This document shows, piece by piece, positions 53,825-63,016 of a stretch of DNA of 64,000 nt. Origin of the DNA: Henricia sp. BOLD:AAB3569. Lineage: Eukaryota > Echinodermata > Asteroidea > Spinulosida > Echinasteridae. The notes under the pieces were generated by a model. It was not told where the DNA came from. It was given only the letters and a program-made list of their open reading frames with translations, and did not search any database. Positions within the stretch are counted from its first letter, which is position 1; each line of letters begins with the position of its first letter. Made by a program: the position numbers and the translations under genes. Location of the stretch: positions 744,001 through 808,000 of the forward strand of contig JBBELK010000482.1 in NCBI GenBank assembly GCA_037783545.1, in the 5' to 3' direction.

Positions 53825-54156
53825 ACAGGCCGTAAGTCGTGAGAACCTTTGATGCCGTCTAAAACAAACCTTAGTGAGTTATTGTTTCAGTTATTGAGTT
53901 GACACGTTGGGCAAATTAACCAAAAATCCCACCCATATTCCACCATCTTCGTACAAATCACATGACACTTGACAGGAGTACGAGCACACTCCCCATTTGC
54001 TGGGGAGTAGCTAGAGCATACTCTCACTGACCCGAGTGTCGTTATTCTTGCCGTTCACGCGCGCAGGAGTATAACTCGTGTCAACACGAGTACACGCCCG
54101 AACGCAGCCAGCAAGTCCGCAGTCCGCGTGCGCGAATGGCAGTCAGTGAAGATGGC
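53825..54156. repeat. Target repeat X, right part, and rearranged junction
   Basis: The stretch 53822-54113 continues repeat X (GAGAACCTTTGATGCCGTCT; CCCCATTTGCTGGGGAGTAG; ACACGCCCGAACGCAGCCA). At 54114-54156 it jumps to text found at 50910-50945 (GCAAGTCCGCAGTCCGCGTG ... GAAGATGGCC). X recurs inverted at 54476-54705 and directly at 54766-54905. Confidence 0.7.
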
Positions 54157-54472
54157 CAATCTATAGGGATCGGGAACCAATCTAAGGGCAGCCATGACGG
54201 GCAGAATTCTGCCCGTCACGTGGTTATTATTATTATTAATGTTTTTGTAAGTGCGCAGATTTTGCATTGACATTTGTAACCTGGCCGTGCGTGTCGAACA
54301 TATCCAATTATGTAAATAAAGTACATTGCCTGAAGCAAAGGGCTTGGCCAATTTTTAAATATAAAAAACACAATGCGCACGCGCAAAGACGACCAATTAC
54401 AGATCAAGATGAAGCGCCCTTTACCTGTCCTTATATTCTCCTGTGTGGAATATGTGGACGGGAACCAGTCTA
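54157..54472 (-). mobile_element. MITE, family K, copy 2, inverted
   Basis: This is the inverse of 49646-49994, with ends GATCGGGAACCAATCTA and GGACGGGAACCAGTCTA. It is slightly shorter (the AAATATAAAAATAATAG part is reduced). Confidence 0.82.
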
Positions 54473-54475
54473 GTG

Positions 54476-54905
54476 CTCGTACTCCTGTCAAGTGTCATGT
54501 GATTTGTACGAAGATGGTGGAATATGGGTGGGATTTTTGGTGAATTTGCCCAACGTGTCAACTTAATAACTGAAACAATAACTCACTAAGGTTTGTTTTA
54601 GACGGCATCAAAGGTTCTCACGACTTACGGCCTGTATTTCCTCTGTTTCTTGTGAGCAATGAAACGGCATTTGTTTTGTGCAGTTATGACAAGAGACGGC
54701 CCTTTACCGATCCCTATATTTTCGCAATAAGCGAACCAATCTATAGGGATCGGGAACCAATCTATACGAGCACACTCCCCATTTGCTGGGGAGTAGCTGG
54801 AGCATACTCTCACTGCATGCACTGACCCGAGTGTCGTTATTCTTGCCGTTCACGCGCGCAGGAGTATAACTCGTGTTAACACGAGTACACGCCCGAACGC
54901 AGCCA
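54476..54905 (-). repeat. Target repeat X, uninterrupted copy, with further rearrangement
   Basis: The stretch 54476-54700 is the inverse of the two flanks of the retrotransposon joined (CATTGCTCACAA ... AATACAGGCCGTAAG), giving the empty site. The stretch 54700-54765 repeats the K-type GATCCCTATATTTTCGCAAT block. The stretch 54766-54905 repeats the CCCCATTTGCTGGGGAGTAG to GAACGCAGCC end. Confidence 0.78.
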
Positions 54906-54929
54906 TAGATACTGTATTTAAAGTACATA

Positions 54930-55155
54930 ATTATTATTATTATTATTATTATTTCTTTCTGGTATTCATACCAAGGATTCCTCAATAGTGCTCATTGCAC
55001 TGTCACTCGTAAGCGTGAGGAAACCCATAAAGAATTATAAATGGCCAGAGACACCGGGGAATCCCCTTGCTCTTCACGAAAGAATGCTCTGGGATCTTTA
55101 GAGTGCGTTACCATTACCTAACACACTGGACCAACGGCTTTACATCCCTTCCGAT
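54930..55155 (-). mobile_element. SINE S1, 5'-truncated copy
   Basis: (ATT)n, GGTATTCATACCAAGGATTC, AGAATGCTCTGGGATCTTTA and ACACACTGGACCAACGGCTT match 39935-40190 in order. The tRNA-like head is missing. Confidence 0.85.
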
Positions 55156-56100
55156 GTACTATAAAATTATTAACAGGTAACCTATCACCAAAATATTCTC
55201 TTTCGTGCAATAACGTAAAAAGTGCCGGAAAACTTGGAAAATGTCTCTCATATCTTTATATTATTTCCAACCTACATCCGAGTTTATCAAGCAGTGTTTA
55301 GGTTCACTTGTGCTTACCCTGGCCGGCTTGGACTGTTTTGTCCTAGTTCACTCCTGTCTATTTTTCTCTGCATTATTCAGTATTACATCGTAAATTGCGC
55401 TTTCTTATGTAACTTTTGTTTATTGTTCACAGCATGTAATTTGTGTGTGCTTGTTTTTTTTATGTATTGGCCGAAAACATAATAATAATAATAATAATAA
55501 TAAATACACCTCTTCGTTATTACTCCAGACATTGTTGTAGAACTGCATGTTCAACTGAGTGTAATTTGACACCTGTTGACGTCATCAACATTTTGAAGGT
55601 ATACACATGTATTGTTTACTGACCCTCAGTGAACACCTGCACTAATTTTGGGCAAATTTTCAAAAATTTCGTCCCAGACATCTGTTCAAAATACGTTTTG
55701 GCCATTTTTCAACTCGTCGCTAGAGGACGCTGTTTAGTGGCTTAACGTTTGGTGTTTTCTGAAAGCCAAAGGGGTCCAGACACTAACAAAGAATACTTCA
55801 TGCCAATACCTTCTACCATTTTAAAATGGCGAGCTAGCCTCGTTTTCGACCAAACGGAAGCGAGGTCTAAGGTCGATGTATGGGAACAAAATGTAGCACT
55901 CAATGAATTAAGGTCGAACCCAAAGAAATTTTGTCTTTATCTCAAACGGTTGATTGTTTAAGGGTTTTGGAATAATACAATTACCGATTTTTGACTGCCT
56001 GTAATCGAATTGTTGTCAATTACTTATATTAAATATTGGGGGGAAATCAGAGTTGAATTTGGTGCAGTTCTGCAGTAACAAACATTTATACGGCTGGAAA
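55156..56100. other. No gene established
   Basis: This is AT-rich with an (AAT)n tract at 55481-55503. ORFs of 60-86 codons on the plus strand show no family resemblance. Confidence 0.35.
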
Positions 56101-56111
56101 TACAACTAATA

Positions 56112-56161
56112 CCACGTGACTTTTCGGAACCAGAATTTGGTTCCGAAAGGTCACGTGACCT
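56112..56161. repeat. 50-bp palindrome with E-box ends, copy 1
   Basis: CCACGTGACTTTTCGGAACC and GGTTCCGAAAGGTCACGTGA pair around AGAATTT. A second copy at 60345-60392 lies within a TTAA element. CACGTG is at both tips. Confidence 0.8.
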
Positions 56162-56251
56162 TGAGTGCTAAAAAACGGCTAAATTTGACGGCGTCTTTTC
56201 AGGATAGGGCCTATATCTAATTTACTCTCGAAGGCGCTTCAGAATAATGTA

Positions 56252-56641
56252 TGGGTCTATATTAGAGAGAATTCCGAGCTGAACGAGTGTGGTCTTGTGT
56301 AGAATATGACTATCGCCGCGATGTGGGGTATTTTTTCTTCCAACTACAAACATTTCAGACACTGTAGCTCCTAAAAGTGGCCCTATTTTGCCCAGTAGCG
56401 TATGCATGCCTTTGTTCCAAAATGGACGCTGGTCTGTTTAGCAATTTTCACTGTTGCAGGGATAGTTTTGTTTCAAGTGCAAATTAGGGAATAAAAGTGA
56501 CGGATTACACTCATAAAATTGAACAGAATTTTTGGTTGTTGTCCTGAGAAACTGAGAGAGTTGTGAGTATTTTTAAATGATTTTAGAAAATGGGGCATTT
56601 AGCATTGGTTCCTATGGGAGCCCTATTTACTTGTGTGCAAC
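56252..56641 (+). repeat. Dispersed ~400 bp repeat, copy 2
   Basis: This matches 29258-29664 nearly throughout, including ATATGACTATCGCCGCGATG and CATTTAGCATTGGTTCCTAT. The small deletion after TTGAACAGAATT distinguishes it. Confidence 0.82.
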
Positions 56642-56788
56642 CACATGCGATGTTGCTCAAGAGCGTTATCGGGATCCCTGGGGGCTTTTCCAAATTTCGG
56701 ATTCGTCTCCGTCTCCGGCTCCGTCTCCATGTGGTTTACGTGGAGCCGGAGCCTGAGCCTGAGCCCAAGTCTATGATTGTTGACTCGC

Positions 56789-57560
56789 TCAGACGACTCT
56801 TTCGTCTATGGAATTTCGCCGGTACGTAGCGACGCGTTTAGCTCCCTCCTTGTTGAAGAGCATCCGTCTGACTTGACTCTCGTCGAGACCCAGTTCTTTC
56901 CACTGATCTCTCGCGTACTTGTGCTCGGACTTCGTGAACAGCCACTGCTTGAGTTCACTTGAGTTTGGCCGTCTTGCGATGTGCGCGATGTACTTGATGT
57001 GTTGCTTCTGACAGAACTCGGTCAGTGTGGTTGTGCGGCAGATCTGGATTACTTGTTCGTTTGACAAGCAAAAACTCCAATCTGGGTCCTCCTCTTCATC
57101 ATCGCCATCTTGGGTGGGGGGGGGGGGGGGGGGCGGGGGGAGACTCCAGCACAGATTTCTTCTTTTTCTTCTTGTTGGGTGGCTCTTTTCTTTGGAAACG
57201 TACCTCCCTTCAGCAGCTTTCGGCAAAAATGTATCCAAATGGAGTCCAACTTGGCCTGTTCTGCCTTTTTTAACCTATGGGTCTGTACTGCATATACCAA
57301 TCGACTCCGTATCATAGACTCCAGCATTCGGACCCAAAGAGCAACTTCTTTGTCTGTCAAGACATGCTTGATTTCAGCCCATTTTGACCATGCAGAGCTT
57401 ATTTGTTGCGTGATGTATTGGGGCTTTATTCGGGTCATCGGTTAGCCAATGGCACAAGTATCTGAATTGGCGTACATTCGCTAGGTCAATCCCACCCAAC
57501 TTTATGACACTCTTTTTTTCCGGGTTTCTTCGCTTGTGTTCCAGGACATTGTGACGGTTT
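56789..57560 (-). pseudogene. LINE (non-LTR) reverse transcriptase, C-terminal fragment, frameshifted
   Basis: Reading leftwards from about 57560: L-G-G-I-D-L-A-N-V-R-Q-F-R-Y-L-C then A-W-S-K-W-A-E-I-K, then R-M-L-E-S-M-I-R-S-R-L-V-Y-A-V-Q and K-L-D-S-I-W-I-H-F-C-R-K. After a poly-proline/poly-G run at 57116-57134 the frame shifts and continues D-W-S-F-C-L-S-N-E-Q, C-Q-K-Q-H-I-K-Y-I-A-H-I-A-R-R and S-Q-V-R-R-M-L-F. This is the thumb and C-terminal region of LINE-encoded RT, in which L-x-H-x-A-R is recurrent. The catalytic RT blocks and endonuclease are absent. The clade cannot be told. Confidence 0.72.
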
Positions 57561-57577
57561 AGGGGGGTTAGGGGCCC

Positions 57578-57606
57578 GGGGGGGGGGGGGGGGGGGGGGG
57601 GGGGGA
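57578..57606 (+). repeat. Poly-G tract
   Basis: About 29 G with few interruptions lie directly at the 5' edge of the LINE fragment on the other strand. Confidence 0.85.
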
Positions 57607-58001
57607 GGGGAGAGAGGGGTGGTCAAACTTACGGTCAGTTTGTATACTTTTCCTTTGTACTTTATTTCGAAAAGTGTTGCAATTCGGTTACTGATTTATT
57701 GCGACAGCTATGCGTGTAAGAAAAAAAAACCCGATCCCTGCAACCGTACATCCCGAGACCTCATTTCCACTCTGCTAAGCAACGTTACAATACCCTGAGG
57801 AAATCCACGCAAATCTGTGTGGTAAGGCGGCTGTTGTGTTCAGCCAACACACGCCCGAGTCATTTTGATGTAATTTCGAAAATTTGAGTTGATGCCGCGT
57901 GTTTATTTTTGACGATGCAGACAAGGTTTGAATTCGACTGTTTGATGCTACAGACCGTATCGAAATGCCGACATAAAATTCGTGGGGCACCTTAAGTTAT
58001 G

Positions 58002-59273
58002 TTAAAGGCCCAGTGTATCATTCGCAATGACCCCAAACAGTAATCGACGAGTTTACAGGGGAAAAGTTATGAAAGTAAAGATTGAATCAATAGCAACTAT
58101 CCAATGAAAGGTTTTCGCTCAAAATGATATATTTAGATCGTTTGCAAAGATTTACTTATTTTTGGTTCGCATCTAGTATCTACGTAGCCTTTTGTCAAGG
58201 CCTCGTGAATTTGGGCGATTTGGTGACTTGAGTAGAGTCTATACGCGCAGAGTGAATTACTCACTTGGCCTTTTTCGAACTGACAGGCAATTCTTATGTT
58301 TTTCTTTATTTTTGCTACCAAAAGTGGTAGCAGAAATCAGCCAGTCACGTGCAGGTCACTCCATGCAAATTACGCAGGGAGCTCCTACAAACAAGGGAGG
58401 TAGGCTTACGCTTTTGAATTTACTGGGTACATTAAACGGCAAATAAATTAAATCAAATGGGAATTATATTAGTTCCGTATAAAATGTTGATGTAATAAAC
58501 AATTTATGTCAAATATAAACGTATTTTCATGAAGCTCGATGGTTTTGTGTCGAAGTAAATATAAGTGCCGTACCTACGTTGGTAATGAACGAGGCCATAA
58601 CGCCGCAAGCCATGTGATTGGTCAATTTGTCCTGCGGGAACTGTACGTGACTTGCATCACACGCGCGCGTGCAAAACAAGCTCCTAGCGCCCATTGGCTC
58701 AGTTGAATGTTTGTTTTCGATTTCTGTTTTCAAAATCTTTACGTGCAGAGTGGGGCGTGGGTAATGTTGTGACGTTGCACATTCGGGTCAACTGCTTGCA
58801 TGTAATGAATAATGTAGCAGTTGCCAGTTCGAAAAAGGCCTTATGGCAAAACAGAAGGCATAGCGTTTGCACAGCCTTCGTATACTCCGCTCAAGACGCC
58901 CAAACCCCAAAGCCATAAGGCCTTGTCAAAAGGCTAGTATCTACGCGGTCCAAAATGCATGGGCGCTGTGTACTCCGCGTGCGTGTTCCAACGCGATGCA
59001 TTTGTATGGATTGCGCGCACACGCAATATTATGATGTGCGCCACAACAGAGTGCATGACGCAAGCCACATAGTACCTGACCAACTGAGAACGAATATTTG
59101 AAACACCCCGCCAAGACCAGGAAAACGCATATGGATTTTCATGTTTTTTTAAAACGTGGTTCATTTGACAAAGCTGAAATTTCTTCGGATGAGTTTGTTG
59201 ATGTCTTTCTTTTGATTTATAATGGTTTTATTCGCAGAATCGCTCAAAAACAGATCATCTACAGGGCCTTTAA
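58002..59273. mobile_element. TTAA-type element, family T7, interrupted
   Basis: TTAAAGGCCCAGTGTATCAT at the left and TCTACAGGGCCTTTAA at the right are inverted over GGCCC. Without the 752 bp element nested at 58185 and its 9-bp duplication, it is about 510 bp. Its right TTAA is also the left border of the next element. A related left end is at 7256. Confidence 0.75.
58185..58936. mobile_element. TAGCC-type element with 9-bp target duplication, nested
   Basis: The left end TAGCCTTTTGTCAAGGCCTC and the right end AAGGCCTTGTCAAAAGGCTA are inverted. GTATCTACG is present on both sides (58176-58184, 58937-58945). Subterminal GTATACTCCGC / GTAGAGTCTATACGCG words also pair. No transposase ORF is present. 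Confidence 0.92.
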
Positions 59274-59705
59274 GCGGGCCTTTCACTGTGCGATTTATTG
59301 GCACGATTTGCTACGATTGGGTACGATTTTCTACGATTGTGTGTAGAGTCTATAGACAGCCGCTGGTAATCGTACCAAATCGTACCTAATTCGTGGCCAA
59401 AATCGCACAGTGGGAGGCCCGCTTTAAGCGGGCCTCCCACTGTGCGATTTTTGCCACGAATTTCCTACGAATTGGTACGATTTGTTACGATTACCAGAGA
59501 CCGTCTATAGACTCTACACACAATCGTACCTAATCGTAGGAAATTCGTGGCAAAAATCGCACAGTGGGAGGCCCGCTTTAAGCGGGCCTCCCACTGTGCG
59601 ATTTTTGCCACGAATTTCCAACGGTACGATAAACTATACACAGTCTATGGTAATCGTACCAATTCGTGGCAAAAATCGCACAGTGAAGTGGGAGGCCCGC
59701 TTTAC
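59270..59705. mobile_element. Three tandem palindromic MITEs (family T6) sharing TTAA junctions
   Basis: Units 59270-59427, 59424-59581 and 59578-59705 each begin GCGGGCCTCCCACTGTGCGA (first: GCGGGCCTTTCACTGTGCGA) and end in the inverse. The junctions are single CTTTAAG words at 59423 and 59577. Interiors contain GGTACGATTTGTTACGATTA and AGTCTATA words. The third is slightly shorter and ends GCTTTAC. Confidence 0.88.
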
Positions 59706-59714
59706 TTAAACCGT

Positions 59715-60172
59715 TTAAAGAGGAAGAATCCCCCTTGACGAAAATCCAGCATTTAGGCTTTTTTCGATAGTCCAAACATCCCTCTTGCCGACGTGGATTA
59801 TTATTATTTTTTAATTGTCGGTTTTAAGTGGATAAATTGCAAGCGAAAATGAGATTTTCGCGATTTCTGAAACGCTCATTAGGTATTGATGATATGCGCG
59901 TAACCGAACCCCGTGACGCAATCCTGAGAAAGAAAAGTCAACACGATAGTTAGCTCCACACGTTTACACGCAAATAACTTGGAAAACCGTCTCTTTTAGA
60001 TGGTGTTTTTTGAAGAATTTTGTAGTTCCAAAAAGCAAGAGATATGCCCAGTAGCTGCGTAGTTGCATGTTTTACCAGACACTATGAAAAAAAAAGAGCA
60101 GAAAGTTTTTCTTTTCTATTACCAAGAGAGAGAAAAATGAGTCGCTCATTCTATAACTTGTACGGCCGATGT
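59715..60172 (+). mobile_element. TTAA-type element, family T3, truncated copy
   Basis: This begins TTAAAGAGGAAGAATCCCCC and stays nearly identical to 13728-14180 up to GTACGGCCGATGT. The right half is missing and the next element starts 29 bases later. Confidence 0.83.
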
Positions 60173-60200
60173 CCAATAGATAACTGTCGACCCTGAAACA

Positions 60201-60986
60201 TTAAAGGTACACACCGGCTTCGTTGGGCTATTTTGGGCTCGAAATTAACCCATACCAGATTCCGAATGCCCTTCCGAAATAAACTGAACATATCAAGAAA
60301 AGAAACCACGGAATTTTGCCGTTTGAGAAATCTTCAAAAAACAGAGGTCACGTGACATTTCGGAACCAGATTCTGGTTCCGAAAAGTCACATGCATGTTC
60401 TTGCGAGTTAGTTGTGTCCAGTCGCATGGAAGTTTCTTACTCTGATTTTTCCACAATATTTATAGGTAATTGACAAAAAAGAGACTTGATACAGGTATGA
60501 AACAAAGTTTAACATAAGTATGAAAATTCGAACAGAAATGTTCGTTTCGAGAGTCCGGAGAATGGGACTCAGTGAACGCGTGTTATAGTATGGCAAACTA
60601 CGGTGGATCGCCCCGGCCCCGCGCAGCACGGCGGGTTGGTTGGCGTACATGTACGTTCGTGAAGAAAAAACATGATGCTAACTTCTCAAAGAAAACGGAA
60701 ATTCATAATCGGTCGTCCGGGCTGTCCAGTAAAATGATCGTTATCAGAAAATTGGAGATATCCCGAGTAGGAAAAGAGCAAATCGTTTGTGACAAAGTCG
60801 CGAAGCTCGCGCGTAGTTGCAACGGCTGGTAAAGCGTATAACCCGTCTTTTGACCGTTTGTTAATTTTGCACTGTAAATTACGGGATATTTTGATGATTG
60901 TTTTTCACAACGACCATCAAAAAAGTATTGTCAATGCTGCTACATCACTAAAATCATGTAAACAGTAGGCCAGTGTGTACCTTTAA
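60201..60986. mobile_element. TTAA-type element, family T4
   Basis: TTAAAGGTACACACCGGCTT and AGGCCAGTGTGTACCTTTAA are inverted and TTAA-flanked. Inside are the 50-bp E-box palindrome (60345-60392) and a plus-strand ORF (60590-60832) reading M-A-N-Y-G-G-S-P-R-P-R-A-A-R-R, which I do not recognise as transposase. Its codons are more GC-rich than the surroundings. Confidence 0.83.
60590..60832 (+). CDS. Unidentified 80-codon ORF inside a TTAA element
   Basis: It starts at a TATGGCA context and reads M-A-N-Y-G-G-S-P-R-P-R-A-A-R-R-V-G-W, then a lysine-rich part, and stops at TAA. It is basic. No second copy is present in the window, so coding status cannot be tested here. It may be a captured exon or chance. 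Confidence 0.2.
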   Translation: MANYGGSPRPRAARRVGWRTCTFVKKKHDANFSKKTEIHNRSSGLSSKMIVIRKLEISRVGKEQIVCDKVAKLARSCNGW

Positions 60987-61244
60987 TACCTTTGAGTTTT
61001 CTCCAATGAATCTGTGCGTAAGTTTCCATTGAAAGTCCCATTGCTTTGTGCAGTGTGTGTCGCCATTTTGACGATAGCGTGTGAGCCATAGCAACAATAT
61101 CCAAGGGGGCGGGGCTAACTATGCAAACTCGGAACTATGCATTCCTTTCAGCTTTTAGGGGTGGGGGTTGGGTGGAATTCCTAGGCCCCAAACCGTGCCG
61201 GGTATACATTTTTCCTACTCTTTGAGTTGTACTTGGGCTGTAGC

Positions 61245-61850
61245 TAGCCTTTGTTCAAGGCCTCGCAGGTGGTGGTGTCGCGCGCCGCGACGAGGACTGG
61301 CCGAGCAGCTGGCGCTGCTCGGCCTTTGCTGTCCCGGAATTTTGCTACAGTCTCTCAGGTAGCAAAATGCTATTGATCGTATGACACAGTGTGCGTTCTG
61401 TATTGAATAGCTAACGTAACATGCAAGCCAATCAGGTTCGCGCGCACCAGTTTGTAAGCACGCGCGCTTCACATACAACGCGCGCACGCACCAACACAAA
61501 CATACATTCGCAGCACAACAACGCAGGGATGAATAATGCAGCTGCAGCCGATTTCACGAAACTTACGCAGTTGCGTAAGCCCACTTGCGCAACATTTTAT
61601 TGCGTAAGTCGCGCAACAATTTAGCGGTGATATCGCGCAAGCTATGGGGCTTGCGCCATTTTTCAAAAGTTGCGCAAGCTGCGCACTCTTTCGTGAAATC
61701 GGCTGCAGGGGCTGTAACACATTAATAAATAATTATTCCGGGACGACAAAGGCGTCGCAGCTGCGCTGCTTCCCTGTCCACGTCGCATGGTGGCGCTCTC
61801 GTCCTGGCGCGCGATGCAAACACCCAGCTGCGAGACCTTAACAAAGGCTA
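61245..61850. mobile_element. TAGCC-type element with 9-bp target duplication, carrying a nested MITE
   Basis: TAGCCTTTGTTCAAGGCCTC at the left is mirrored by GAGACCTTAACAAAGGCTA at the right. GGCTGTAGC lies on both sides (61236-61244, 61851-61859). The family E MITE at 61543-61706 is inserted in it. The GC-rich subterminal parts (CGCGCCGCGACGAGG and TGGCGCGCGATGC) differ. Confidence 0.92.
61543..61706. mobile_element. MITE, family E, copy 2, nested
   Basis: This is nearly identical to 7825-7989 over its full length, with TGCAGCCGATTTCACGAAA and the inverse at the ends. Confidence 0.88.
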
Positions 61851-61859
61851 GGCTGTAGC

Positions 61860-62454
61860 CGCCAACGAAGCCATACCATGCTAGTCGGGGGCCTCCGTAC
61901 CCTGGTCAGAAAATTTGCGTGAACACACATTTATAAAATTTTATTTGAAAAAAATATCTCATGTGGAATCATTACACGCATTGGGCAGTTGGATCCATTT
62001 CTATCTTTCATTTGAGTAAGGTTTTTCCCAGTCAAATGGTTCGAGAAAATGGATTTCAAAAGTCGAAAACCCTTGGAGTTCAAGTTTCCTGGCCATTTGA
62101 CAAGAACTTGCCCCCGTTGCCAGTTTTATTAATTCTTTTTATACTACATGTATTAAGAAAACCAAATAAACAAGAAAAGAAAAAAACACCAAGTCAAATT
62201 GTGACACTAGAACAGTTGAAATGACATTTTAATATCCGAACTTGTAAACATGGTACATTTGAGGAAAAAGCACTAAGATAAAGCAAATGTTTTAATACAA
62301 GTTTTAATAATAAGGTACAAAGCAAAGAAAATCTAAGAAAATTTCTGACAATTCCTTGAAAGATAACACAAATCACTTCTTGGTTACGAGCAAATATGAA
62401 AAAATATACAACATTTTGTTAAAGATAATCCGTACAATTCGTTTTAAAGCTTAC
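61860..62454. other. No gene established
   Basis: This is AT-rich and holds nothing recognisable. Confidence 0.35.
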
Positions 62455-62575
62455 CGTTGCGGTCAGCCGAGTCATTCTTGCTGAGTTGAACGAGTTTCTT
62501 CGGGCCCCACCCGAACCACACCTTCTGGGTCACCACGTTTGACCTCAAATGACCTAAAGATGACCCAATGCTGAC
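62455..62575 (-). CDS. Candidate coding exon, unidentified
   Basis: The minus strand shows ...TTTCCAACAG, then 121 nt, then a strong donor G|GTAAGC. One frame is open throughout: V-S-I-G-S-S-L-G-H-L-R-S-N-V-V-T then V-W-F-G-W-G-P-K-K-L-V-Q-L and S-K-N-D-S-A-D-R-N. The composition looks protein-like, but I do not recognise it. The acceptor tract is weak. Flanking exons were not found; a short ATG-bearing stretch with donor GTAAGT at about 63113-63145 does not join in frame. Confidence 0.3.
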
Positions 62576-62746
62576 CTGTTGGAAACCTGCCCAATTACAC
62601 TTATTCTAACCCATTGCATACAATCCAAAAACGAGGGTGGGAAAAATTGGCAGAACATAAACAAAAAAGTACCAGTAGAAAAAGTCACAAAGTCTCATCA
62701 TTTTTAGACAATTGTTTTAATAAAAAATTAAATAAATCCTGCATAC

Positions 62747-63016
62747 TTAAAGGTATATATTCTGTGCTCGGGCCCAAAGTCACGACAAATTTCAATTTTT
62801 TCCCAATTTGTCCAAGTTAACAGCTTTCAAATATAAAATTTTGGTCTCAAATCAAACCGATAAAATATAATTTTGTCCCCAAAATGTCAGTGGAATTTTT
62901 TGGACCAGTATCTTACGTGAAAGCCGATAGCTTTAGCAGACTAAAATCACGCACTATTTTATTGAAATTTTTTTAAAGGTGTAATTTGCCCCAGCACAGA
63001 AATTATGTACCTTTAA
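62747..63016. mobile_element. TTAA-type MITE, family T5
   Basis: TTAAAGGTATATATTCTGTG followed by CTCGGGCC is mirrored by GCCCCAGCACAGAAATTATG followed by TACCTTTAA. Including both TTAA it is 270 bp. The interior is AT-rich without ORF. Confidence 0.83.
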
